Positions 54,555 through 62,237 of a DNA stretch of 64,000 nucleotides are shown here, in pieces (positions within the stretch are counted from its first letter, which is position 1; each line of letters opens with the position of its first letter). The stretch is from Acididesulfobacillus acetoxydans (GTDB taxonomy: Bacteria > Bacillota > Desulfitobacteriia > Desulfitobacteriales > Desulfitobacteriaceae): assembly GCF_902729405.1 (NCBI RefSeq), contig NZ_LR746496.1:3968001-4032000 (forward strand). The letters run 5' to 3'. The notes beneath the pieces are model-generated. The model was not told where the DNA came from. It saw only the letters and a program-made list of their open reading frames with translations, and made no database searches. The translations under genes were made by a program, and so were the position numbers.

Positions 54555-54923
54555 CTACCTTATCTTCCTTTCCAATTCATGCACCCTTTTATAAAGGGAT
54601 ATCTCTCTCTTGATCAGGGTCTTCTCAGCCAAAGCGGTCATGAGCTGATCCTGGGCATGAATGACCAGGAAATTGGGTGTGATGTCTTTCTCTAACTGGC
54701 CTTGAACGAGCAGATTCTGGTATTTATGGCCCTCATAAAATTCCTCGTCTGCTTCTTCAAGGTTTTTTTCCGCCTGGGCAAAATTGCCCCCTTCTGCCGC
54801 ATCCAAAGCTTCATAGGCCTTGGCCCGGGCATTTCCCCCGTGCAGTACGAGGTTAAAGACTATTTGCTCCAGATCGGGATTCGGGTTTTCCCCGTTAGTG
54901 TTTTTTTCGTTTGCGTTTTCCAC
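54555..54923 (-). CDS. celC: PTS IIA component, lactose/cellobiose family
   Basis: 122 residues, helical. The phospho-histidine lies in FLVIHAQDQLMTA; the N-terminal LEQIVFNLVLHGGNARAKAYEAL is typical of LacF/CelC proteins. It has an extra Asn/Glu-rich N terminus of ~18 residues. It is separated from IIC by a 480-bp region with the 17-bp repeat array. Substrate within the family (cellobiose, chitobiose, lactose) cannot be told. Confidence 0.92.
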   Translation of the reverse strand: MENANEKNTNGENPNPDLEQIVFNLVLHGGNARAKAYEALDAAEGGNFAQAEKNLEEADEEFYEGHKYQNLLVQGQLEKDITPNFLVIHAQDQLMTALAEKTLIKREISLYKRVHELERKIR

Positions 54924-54988
54924 TTTAGCGCCTCCCCACTTTTTCTTTCGCCGGGCCCCGCCCCCGGCATCAGCCTCGCCTTGGCGTA

Positions 54989-55257
54989 CCTTGCCCGGGC
55001 GTCTGCCTTGCCCGGGCGTCTGCCTTGCCCGGGCGCCTGCCTTGCCTTAGCGTCTGCCTTGCCTTGGCGCCTGCCTTGCCTTAGCGTCTGCCTTGCCTTA
55101 GCGCCTGCCTTGCCTTGGCGCCTGCCTTGCCTTAGCGTCTGCCTTGCCTTGGCGCCTGCCTTGCCTTAGCGTCTGCCTTGCCTTAGCGTCTGCCTTGCCT
55201 TAGCGTCTGCCTTGCCTTAGCGTCTGCCTTGCCTTAGCGTCTGCCTTGCCTTAGCGT
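54989..55257. repeat. 17-bp tandem array within the PTS operon
   Basis: About 16 units of CTTGCCTTAGCGTCTGC, with variants CTTGCCCGGGCGTCTGC and CTTGCCTTGGCGCCTGC. It lies between the IIC stop (55404) and IIA start (54923); the rest of the gap is GC-rich with no gene. Confidence 0.92.
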
Positions 55258-55403
55258 CACTTCTGTCTTTGCGTCAGACTCCTCCGGGTGTCGCAGCCAA
55301 TCTTTCGAACCATATCCCCGCCGTTTAGCGTAAAGCCGGCGAACTTTTCCCGGACTTCTCCCGCAGCTTTCCGGGACTTCTCCGGGAACTTTTCCGCCAC
55401 TTC

Positions 55404-56726
55404 TTAGCCGGCGAGCGCGGTCGCGGCCTCTTCTTCCGCCGCTTTCTCGTTCGTCACCAGCTCTTTCTCATACATCTTAAAAAACGGATAGTAAATCAGC
55501 GCCGCCACAACCAGGTTCACTGCCTGCAGCGCGGCCCCCTGCCAATATCCCCCGGTGGCAATGATACCGCCCAGGAAGACTGGGGTGGTAAAGGACGGCT
55601 GGGTCACAATCCTCGGAACGAGATTGAAAGCGAAGGCCGCGTAGTTAATCGTCACAGCAGCCAGCGGAGCCAGAATGAAGGGAATGAACATGATGGGATT
55701 GAGAACCAGCGGGGCGCCGAAAATGATCGGTTCATTAATATTAAAGATCGCCGGTACAATTTCCGTCTTCCCAATCGCTTTCAATTGCTTGGAAGCGGAC
55801 AGCAGAAACATGATCGTCAAAGGCCAGGTCAACCCCGAACCGCCGATATGCGTAAACATGTGGAAGAAAGGTTCGGTCACAATCCCCGGCAGGGGCCGGC
55901 CCGCTTTGAGGGCCGCGTCATTCGCAGCCAGCTGGGTCATCCAGAAAGGATAAGCAACCGAAGAGACGACATTCATGCCATGGATACCCAGAGACCAGAG
56001 GAGCATCATAAGAACAATTTCTGCCGCCGCAGCCGGATAACTGTCAGAGGCAGCCACCAGCGGTTTAAAAATCTCCAGGACTAACTGGGGCAGGGTAATG
56101 TGAAAATGTGCCCAAACTGCCCATTCCAGGGCCCAGGAAAAGGTGATCATAAAGAAGAACGGTACCAAAGCCGTGAAAGTACGCACCACATAGGGCGGAA
56201 CCCCTGCCGGCATCTTGATGACAAGTCCTTTCTCGCCAAAGAATTTCATGATCTTGGCCGTCATGATCCCGAGGAGAATGGCGACAAACAGGCCCTCGCC
56301 CCCGAGATAATTCAGTACATCCCCAAAAGCCACTTTCGTGATGTCTGTGGCCGGAAAACTGACGATGAGAAAAGATACCATAGACAGAATACCGGCCATC
56401 ACGTCATCCAAATCCCATCTCGAAGCCAAACTATAGGCCGTGCCGAAAGCCACCATCAGGGCCATGATCCCGAAGCTCAAATTAAAGGCGATTAGGATCT
56501 GCGGTTGAATAGGAGTGATGGCGTTGTTCCAAGCGGTAATGATGCCCCAATGCAAGGCCACCGGCGGATTGGAGATGATCAAAAAGACGGAGCCGGTGAT
56601 GATCAGGGGCAAAGCAAAAATACAAAAGGCGTCTCGAATTGATTGCAGATAGATGTTCTGCGCGATTTTGGCCAGAACCGGCATAAAGTGCTCATCCATC
56701 CACTGCATAAAACGGTTGCTTTTCAT
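55404..56726 (-). CDS. celB: PTS IIC component, lactose/cellobiose family
   Basis: 440 residues with eight to ten membrane helices. Family marks: MPVLAKIAQNIYLQSIRDAF at the start, MPAGVPPYVVRTFTALVPF, and the substrate motif FNINEPIIFGAPLVLNP. It overlaps the IIB gene by 4 bp. Forms the sugar channel. Its C-terminal tail is rich in Glu and Ala. Confidence 0.94.
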   Translation of the reverse strand: MKSNRFMQWMDEHFMPVLAKIAQNIYLQSIRDAFCIFALPLIITGSVFLIISNPPVALHWGIITAWNNAITPIQPQILIAFNLSFGIMALMVAFGTAYSLASRWDLDDVMAGILSMVSFLIVSFPATDITKVAFGDVLNYLGGEGLFVAILLGIMTAKIMKFFGEKGLVIKMPAGVPPYVVRTFTALVPFFFMITFSWALEWAVWAHFHITLPQLVLEIFKPLVAASDSYPAAAAEIVLMMLLWSLGIHGMNVVSSVAYPFWMTQLAANDAALKAGRPLPGIVTEPFFHMFTHIGGSGLTWPLTIMFLLSASKQLKAIGKTEIVPAIFNINEPIIFGAPLVLNPIMFIPFILAPLAAVTINYAAFAFNLVPRIVTQPSFTTPVFLGGIIATGGYWQGAALQAVNLVVAALIYYPFFKMYEKELVTNEKAAEEEAATALAG

Positions 56727-57037
56727 GCTTGAGCCTCCTTGGTCAAAGCGAGAATCTGGTCAAGCACCTTCCCGCCGTTCATGGTGGCAAAGGCCTGCAT
56801 GTCCACTAGCGCTACGGGAATGCCGTATTTTGCCGCCGCCTCCTCAATCTCCTTTTTCAGGTGCCTGACCTGCGGCTCCAGCAAAGCGACGGCATACTCG
56901 GCGGCTTTTTTCTTGAATTCTCCCGTCCCTCCGGCGTCGACCACGATATCCAGATTTCTCCTCTTGGCTTCATCCGTGACACTTTTCGCCAGAGAACTCG
57001 ATGTGGCACCCCAACTGCAAAGAATAATCGCTTTCAT
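56723..57037 (-). CDS. celA: PTS IIB component, lactose/cellobiose family
   Basis: 104 residues. The phospho-cysteine is Cys-7 in IILCSWGATSSSLAKS. A GAGGAGGG site precedes the ATG, and directly before that is the perfect 10-bp palindrome TTGTATACAA (57053-57062), a possible operator. Overlaps IIC by 4 bp. Confidence 0.93.
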   Translation of the reverse strand: MKAIILCSWGATSSSLAKSVTDEAKRRNLDIVVDAGGTGEFKKKAAEYAVALLEPQVRHLKKEIEEAAAKYGIPVALVDMQAFATMNGGKVLDQILALTKEAQA

Positions 57038-57204
57038 GTCGATACCCTCCTCTTGTATACAAAATACTTTTGACTCAGCGGAGTCTCTTATTTCCTCGGT
57101 CTGACAGGCATTTTCACGCTCAGCCAGTGCTGTCTGGGCGGCACCGGGGCCTACCCTGCGGTACCTTGCTTCCCGACCGCGGTACCTTGTTTCCCGGCCG
57201 CGGC

Positions 57205-57543
57205 TCAGGTTGACGGGTTTTCGCTTCTGTTTTTCCCCCTAATATTTGCGGACGCCAGCCCCTTGCTTCCCGCTCTCCTGCCCTCACCCCCCGCCTTCCG
57301 GCCCTTAGCCGTTGATTTGGTCAAGTTGCTCTGGTAAAGCCGCAGCATCTTGCTGAAATAACTTTGGATCCCGTATAAAGCAGCGAGGAAACCGGCCCCG
57401 AAGAAAAAGAGCAAAAGTCCGGCCGCAAGATTGTTCCGGCTGAGTTCGCCGACAGACTCCCACAGCCAAACAGCGGCCAGAAGAGCATAGAATAGGAAGA
57501 TTTGCTTTTTGGAAATAGATAAATATTTGCCTCCTTGAATCAT
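57205..57543 (-). CDS. Small membrane protein of unknown function
   Basis: 112 residues from ATG 57543; the earlier in-frame start at 57627 would run 67 bp back into the regulator gene and is disfavoured. Two membrane helices (IFLFYALLAAVWLWESVG and AAGLLLFFFGAGFLAALYGI) are followed by a Lys/Arg/Gly-rich cytoplasmic tail. It lies between the PRD regulator and the IIB gene on the same strand. No family recognised; position suggests a link to this PTS operon. Confidence 0.65.
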   Translation of the reverse strand: MIQGGKYLSISKKQIFLFYALLAAVWLWESVGELSRNNLAAGLLLFFFGAGFLAALYGIQSYFSKMLRLYQSNLTKSTAKGRKAGGEGRRAGSKGLASANIRGKNRSENPST

Positions 57544-57560
57544 CCTGATCACCCCTTTCC

Positions 57561-59663
57561 TTAGCGTAATCTTGTGATTTGCTGGGACAGTTTTTTGAGC
57601 AAAGCTTCCTCCAGCAGGGCCCGGCATTCCTCCACCCCGGAACTGGCATTGATCCGGGAAACAAAGTCTCCCTCCTCAATCATGGCGGCGGAGATGTCCC
57701 CGATAACCTCCAGGCTTTCTCTGACCTCCGCGGGCGCCAGCATAAGAAAGGCGGTCGTCACTTTCTCTTTCTTCCCCAAAAGGTTTAACAGCTGCGCGGG
57801 TTTATCCAGGCGGCCCACCGCGACCATCGGTTCGCGGATCTCCGCGCTGGCGCAATGATAAATGGCGAAATTCCGTTTGGGGAGGACGATGGTGCCCATT
57901 CCTTCCCGGTCGAGCAGGGTATGGCGCAGGCTTTGAACCTGGGCTTCGCCCAGGAGCTGCCGCCCGGCCAGCTCCAGCAAAAGCTCCGTCACGATCTCAT
58001 CGCTTTGACGGGAGTGAATCGGGGCAAAGCAGACATTTTTCGTCAAAATGCTGACCTGGGTTCCATAGTCTTTGACAGCTCTGACTTGGTCCAGGTATTC
58101 CTGCCGGGGCGCCGGGCCCTGTTCTTCCGTCCGGAAACTGATCTTTACATTCAGTTCCCGCTCCAGCTTCCTTACATCCTCCGGGAGGAAGAGGGGATTG
58201 ATCACGATTACCTTGATGTCGTCTCTCTGCAGGGGAATCGTCGAAAGTATGACATTCGGATTATATTTTTCCATAGCCTCGGCGATTTTAAGCACGGATG
58301 CGGTGGCGACCACGTTCAACTGGGGAACATTCTTCAGCTTGGCCACGAGCATGCGGGAAGTCCCTATCCCGCTGGCACAGACCAGCAGAGCATCGATCTT
58401 TGCCGACTTACCTTTTAACCGTTCCTGCGAGGCCAGAAAATGCATCGTGACATAGCCGACCTCATCATCCGTGACTTCCAGCCCCGAATCCTCCCCCAAA
58501 ACCCTGCTCAGAACCGTCCGGCAGCCATCGAACATCCGGGCATACTCCTCTTTGATCCGCTCCACCAGGGGATTGCGGATCTTGAAACCGCTCCGCAGAC
58601 GGTAGAGCGAGTACAAAAGATGTGTCTTCAGATCCTTTTGCAGGGTTTGGTCTTGCCGGAAATCCAAAGCGAACCAATCGGACGCTTCTTTGATAATCTT
58701 GGCCGTCAGCGTCGCCAAATATTGCTCCTCAACCTGGAGGACACGGCTTCCTATCCTCACCCCTTGGAGATGGATGGTCATGTAGCCAATCTCTGCCTCC
58801 GGGATTTCCAGAGGAATTTCCTTCTCAATAAAGCGGGCGATCATCTCCGCATAGGTATATTCTTGCGCTTTTTTCAAATCTGCCAGCGTCTTGCTGTCCA
58901 AGTCGATTCTTTCCCCGTTGAGGAGCCTGCGGATCGCCAAGGCCAAATGAATGGAAAGCTCTATATAGAGTCGGTCTTCGATCTGGTAGTCGACCTGTTC
59001 CTCAAAGTCCAACAGAGCCTTTTCAATAATCTTGATCGTGTGGTAATCGATCATATTTAAAAGGCGCGCATCCAACTCATGTTTCAACATATCGTCCGCC
59101 GCCGCGTTGTCCCCGGAGGCAAAGCTCTTTTGCAGAAAGCCTGCCAACTCATCGGCACTGTAATTTTTATACAGCAGATCGATGATGGCCTGCCGGATCG
59201 CCTTTTCTTCGGCTTCAATGTAAATTCCCACCCCGGGTTTAGAGATCAGGGAGATGTTTTTGCCCTCCAGCCACTCCTTGATATCCTTTAAATAATAACT
59301 GACGGCTGCGTTGGAGACGTGAAATTTGCTGGCGAAGTATTGGGTCTTAACCGGTCCGTGACCCTGCAAAAGCTCGCCCAGGATCAGATTCTTTCTATTC
59401 TCAACTTTCAGGACAGAATCAACGCCGGGGATATTTAATTTAAGGTTAATAATCTGTTCCCCATTCCCCTCCAAGGCCAGGCTTTCCCCGCGATTGACGA
59501 TCTTCACCCTGAAAAGTGCGATTTCTCGGTTGATATTGTCAATTTCCCGATAAACCGTCCGTACGCTGATATGGTTTTCCTGGGCAAAACTTTGAACCGT
59601 GACTTTCTCTTTGTCGACGAGCTTCCTAAACAAGTCCGTCTGACGCGAACTCAGTTTAATCAT
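57561..59663 (-). CDS. BglG/MtlR-type PRD transcriptional regulator
   Basis: 700 residues from ATG 59663 (AGGGGTGAG upstream); a TTG at 59687 is less likely. Order: HTH of the DeoR/HTH_11 type (VTVQSFAQENHISVRTVYREID), a second Mga-like HTH (TQYFASKFHVSNAAVSYYLKD), two PRDs with conserved His-containing motifs (IGYMTIHLQGVR, VGYVTMHFLASQ), a IIB-like domain (LLVCASGIGTSRM) and a C-terminal IIA-like domain (VCFAPIHSRQSDE). It should activate the downstream PTS genes in response to their phosphorylation state. Its promoter shares an unusual upstream box with ptsH2. Confidence 0.93.
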   Translation of the reverse strand: MIKLSSRQTDLFRKLVDKEKVTVQSFAQENHISVRTVYREIDNINREIALFRVKIVNRGESLALEGNGEQIINLKLNIPGVDSVLKVENRKNLILGELLQGHGPVKTQYFASKFHVSNAAVSYYLKDIKEWLEGKNISLISKPGVGIYIEAEEKAIRQAIIDLLYKNYSADELAGFLQKSFASGDNAAADDMLKHELDARLLNMIDYHTIKIIEKALLDFEEQVDYQIEDRLYIELSIHLALAIRRLLNGERIDLDSKTLADLKKAQEYTYAEMIARFIEKEIPLEIPEAEIGYMTIHLQGVRIGSRVLQVEEQYLATLTAKIIKEASDWFALDFRQDQTLQKDLKTHLLYSLYRLRSGFKIRNPLVERIKEEYARMFDGCRTVLSRVLGEDSGLEVTDDEVGYVTMHFLASQERLKGKSAKIDALLVCASGIGTSRMLVAKLKNVPQLNVVATASVLKIAEAMEKYNPNVILSTIPLQRDDIKVIVINPLFLPEDVRKLERELNVKISFRTEEQGPAPRQEYLDQVRAVKDYGTQVSILTKNVCFAPIHSRQSDEIVTELLLELAGRQLLGEAQVQSLRHTLLDREGMGTIVLPKRNFAIYHCASAEIREPMVAVGRLDKPAQLLNLLGKKEKVTTAFLMLAPAEVRESLEVIGDISAAMIEEGDFVSRINASSGVEECRALLEEALLKKLSQQITRLR

Positions 59664-59830
59664 GCGGTTCTCACCCCTTACCCCCAAAACTCACTATCGA
59701 CTTTTCTTTCATCCTAGCGGAAAATCAAGTTCCTCATCCTATCAGAGCCTGACTTTTCGCTAAGATGAGCAAACTCAACAACACGTTCTCTCAGATTTTT
59801 AGACTTTTTACTTCGTTTCTTGCAAATACA

Positions 59831-59884
59831 ATTATAGACCCGGCCGAAAATGAAATTCAACTCGAAGATACTCACATGTTGTCA
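59831..59884 (-). promoter_or_regulatory. Promoter and conserved upstream box of the PRD regulator
   Basis: Minus strand TTGAAT (59860-59855), 18-bp spacer, TATAAT (59836-59831). Upstream, GACAACATGTGAGTATCTTC aligns with the ptsH2 box at 52267-52290 and keeps the same distance to -35. Leader to the ATG is about 160 nt; the gap 59885-60142 holds the CoA-transferase terminator and no gene. Confidence 0.78.
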
Positions 59885-59958
59885 TAGCTATTGTGCCATT
59901 TTTTTAAATATCCACTCCTCGGCTCGGACCAAAAGCTGAGCAAACTGGTTAGATGGTC

Positions 59959-60006
59959 AAAAAAGAATTGCCTCGAGATTCCCCTCGCCGGGAACCTGAG
60001 GCAATT
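59959..60006 (-). terminator. Terminator downstream of the CoA-transferase gene
   Basis: AATTGCCTC / GAGGCAATT with inner GGTTCCC/GGGGAAT pairing, followed on the minus strand by T6. About 140 bp past the stop. Confidence 0.85.
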
Positions 60007-60142
60007 TAAATGTCACTGCGACACCGACCTTACATTCGCGACAATACCTGCCCCGATCTCACCCGGGCGCCTCTCCGCGCAGACCCGGCATGGTCTTAGA
60101 CGCTCCGCCGCAGGCGTCTGCCGTGGTCCGCCTCTTCCCCCG

Positions 60143-61438
60143 TCAGATGATCCTCAGGCGCCTGGCGGCTTCGGTCAATTCCGGGCGGAAATCCGGGTGT
60201 GCAATCGCGATTAGTTCCCTTGCCCTCTGCTTTGCCGACTTTCCGCGCAACTGGGCCACTCCATATTCCGTCACAACATAGTTAACATCGTTTTTGCTCG
60301 TGGTTACCGCACAGCCCGGGGTCAGAGTAGGCACGATGCGTGAAACCGTATTATTCTTGGCCGTAGAAGGCAGGACGATAAACGATTTTCCCCCGCGCGA
60401 ACGATTGCCGGCCCGCACAAAATCCGCCTGCCCGCCCGTCCCCGACACCGGCAGAGTGCCGAGACTCTCCGACCCGCATTGCCCCAGAAAATCCACCTCC
60501 ATGGAGGCATTGATCGTGATCAGTTTGTCGTTTTGCCCCGCCAGGTACGGGTCGTTCGTATAATTCACCGGATGCATTTCCAAAACAGGATTCCGGTCCA
60601 TGAACTCATAGAGCTTCCTTGACCCGAGTGCAAAAGTCGCCACCATTTTTCCCGGCAGGTAATTCTTCCTGCGGTTGGTCACGGCCCCGCTCTCGATCAA
60701 GGTCAGGATACCGTCACCCACCATTTCCGTATGGATCCCCAGTTCGTGTTTATGTGTCAGCTGCATAACAACGGCATCCGGAATACCGCCGTAACCGATC
60801 TGCAATGTCGACCCGTCCTCGATCATGGCCGCGACATAGCCGCCGATGGCTTCCTGCACGGGCCCGATTTTCGGCAGGCTCACTTCCAGGATGGGATCCA
60901 TACTTTCAACCAAAGCCGCTACCTGGGAAATATGAACGTGACAAGCCCCGAAAGTGAAAGGAACGTTCGGGTTGACCTCGAGCACTACGGCCCGGGCCTT
61001 GGCGATCGCCGCCATCGTATAGTCCGTACCCAGACTGACGGCGAAATAGCCGTGTTTGTCCATCGGGGATGCCATGGCCAAAACGGCGTCGGCGGGAACA
61101 TGCCCTCGGGAAATAAGGCCGGGTATTTCGGAAAAATAGTTAGGGATGTAATCCGTCCAGCCCTCCTGCCCGCCCCGGCGGGTCGGGGAGCCGAAAAACA
61201 GGGCTACATGCCGGACATTCTCGGCCGTATCCGGATCGATGTAACCATAAGTACGCACGGGCAGGATTTGGCTCACTTTCACATCGTGAAACTCACGCCG
61301 CTGATGGGACAGGGCCGTCAGCAGGGTCGGAGGTTCGCCCACCCCTGTGGGAACGATGACAAAATCTCCGTCACGCAACTGTCGGACCGCTTCATCCGGG
61401 TGCATCCGCTTCTGCCTGTAAAGCTCCTCGATTGACAT
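60143..61438 (-). CDS. Acetyl-CoA hydrolase / 4-hydroxybutyrate CoA-transferase family protein
   Basis: 431 residues from ATG 61438; the ATG at 61453 contains the GGGGGAA ribosome site itself. Family motifs: PTGVGEPPTLLTAL, LQIGYGGIPDAVV, the Glu-containing HTEMVGDGILTL, and GTGGQADFVRAGNRSRGGKS near the C terminus, ending VTEYGVAQLRGKSAKQRA. It would move CoA between acetyl-CoA and an organic acid such as butyrate or 4-hydroxybutyrate, consistent with a fermenting anaerobe. Transcribed alone from a promoter with an operator-like palindrome. Exact acid unknown. Confidence 0.9.
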   Translation of the reverse strand: MSIEELYRQKRMHPDEAVRQLRDGDFVIVPTGVGEPPTLLTALSHQRREFHDVKVSQILPVRTYGYIDPDTAENVRHVALFFGSPTRRGGQEGWTDYIPNYFSEIPGLISRGHVPADAVLAMASPMDKHGYFAVSLGTDYTMAAIAKARAVVLEVNPNVPFTFGACHVHISQVAALVESMDPILEVSLPKIGPVQEAIGGYVAAMIEDGSTLQIGYGGIPDAVVMQLTHKHELGIHTEMVGDGILTLIESGAVTNRRKNYLPGKMVATFALGSRKLYEFMDRNPVLEMHPVNYTNDPYLAGQNDKLITINASMEVDFLGQCGSESLGTLPVSGTGGQADFVRAGNRSRGGKSFIVLPSTAKNNTVSRIVPTLTPGCAVTTSKNDVNYVVTEYGVAQLRGKSAKQRARELIAIAHPDFRPELTEAARRLRII

Positions 61439-61512
61439 TTCACATTCCCCCATGCTTTATTTGCTCCACCGTTTCCCGCCCGATTGATCTGTGAGTACCG
61501 TCAAATATACAG

Positions 61513-61567
61513 CAGACCGGTCTGGATCTTATCTATTATAATACGGTCAGCGGCTTTCATTCGTCAA
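61513..61567 (-). promoter_or_regulatory. Promoter and palindrome upstream of the CoA-transferase gene
   Basis: Minus strand TTGACG (61567-61562), 18-bp spacer, TATTAT (61543-61538). Just past the start point is CAGACCGGTCTG (61513-61524), a perfect 12-bp palindrome well placed to act as a repressor site. Confidence 0.65.
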
Positions 61568-61763
61568 GCTAATCAGAATTTTCCGCACGTCAGGTCCGGC
61601 TAACTCCCCTCGCCCGCCGCGCCATTCATCCGCTCGAGTCCGGGCTGTTCCTCCCCCTTCCCGTTCCCCGGGTATCCGCTTCCCGACTTCGCGCTGACGT
61701 ATACTTGGGACAATACGGGTCATCCTAAACACGGATGGAAATACTTATCCGGGGGTGATTTGC

Positions 61764-61892
61764 ATGTCTTTCCGTAATACTTTGCTGAAAGTCGTGGACT
61801 ATTTGGCCAGGAGCGATCCCTACTATTGCCTCTATGCCGCGGAAGAGCCGGACGCCCGCAACAACGCGGAACCGGACAAGCCGGACGACTGA
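61764..61892 (+). CDS. Hypothetical 42-residue protein
   Basis: ATG 61764 with GGGGGTGAT seven bases before it opens 42 codons: MSFRNTLLKVVDYLARSDPY at the start, an acidic Pro/Asp/Asn-rich tail ending DKPDD. Amphipathic N-terminal helix, single Cys. Codon use is like the host. It diverges from the CoA-transferase gene. No known family; coding status rests on the ribosome site and composition only. Confidence 0.45.
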   Translation: MSFRNTLLKVVDYLARSDPYYCLYAAEEPDARNNAEPDKPDD

Positions 61893-62089
61893 CCTTCGCT
61901 CTGGATGGTATCCGACGACGCATTTTGGCATTTATTAGGGAGGATGAGCGTCTTGGCGAATTTTCTTACCTGGAAGGCAGGATATTAGCCCTTTGCGTCG
62001 AATATTAATTATTTGTTAAGCAATTGCTTTTGCACCGGCTTAGGCCCCTCGTTTGAACCGGCCCGGACCGGCTTGGACTGGCGATTGCT

Positions 62090-62217
62090 TGAGGAGATGA
62101 TTAATGCAGGCTGAATCCGTGTTCATCCGGAGCAGGGAGATTTTTTTGCGGACTTAAAGCGAACTGCGCCCACGGGCTTACACCTTATTGCCCAAATCCG
62201 CCGACAACCCTGTAGGC
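62090..62217 (+). ncRNA. Possible c-di-AMP (ydaO-yuaA) riboswitch leader
   Basis: The 3' part, GCCCAAATCCGCCGACAACC then CTGTAGGCC (62191-62219), resembles the conserved 3' strand of ydaO-yuaA riboswitches (GCCGAAUCCG.CAGCUAACC..GUAGGC). GGCTGAATCC at 62109 and the GGGAGATTT stretch may be the 5' parts. The place is right: directly before a LysM/NlpC wall hydrolase, a common target. The 5' half does not match clearly, and no terminator is seen. Confidence 0.4.
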
Positions 62218-62237
62218 CAGGAAAGGTGAACGAAAAC

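Noticed and set aside
61826-62008. 60-codon plus-strand frame ending RILALCVEY
   Set aside because: The end looks protein-like, but the first half is a shadow of the 42-codon ORF and no start with a ribosome site was found.
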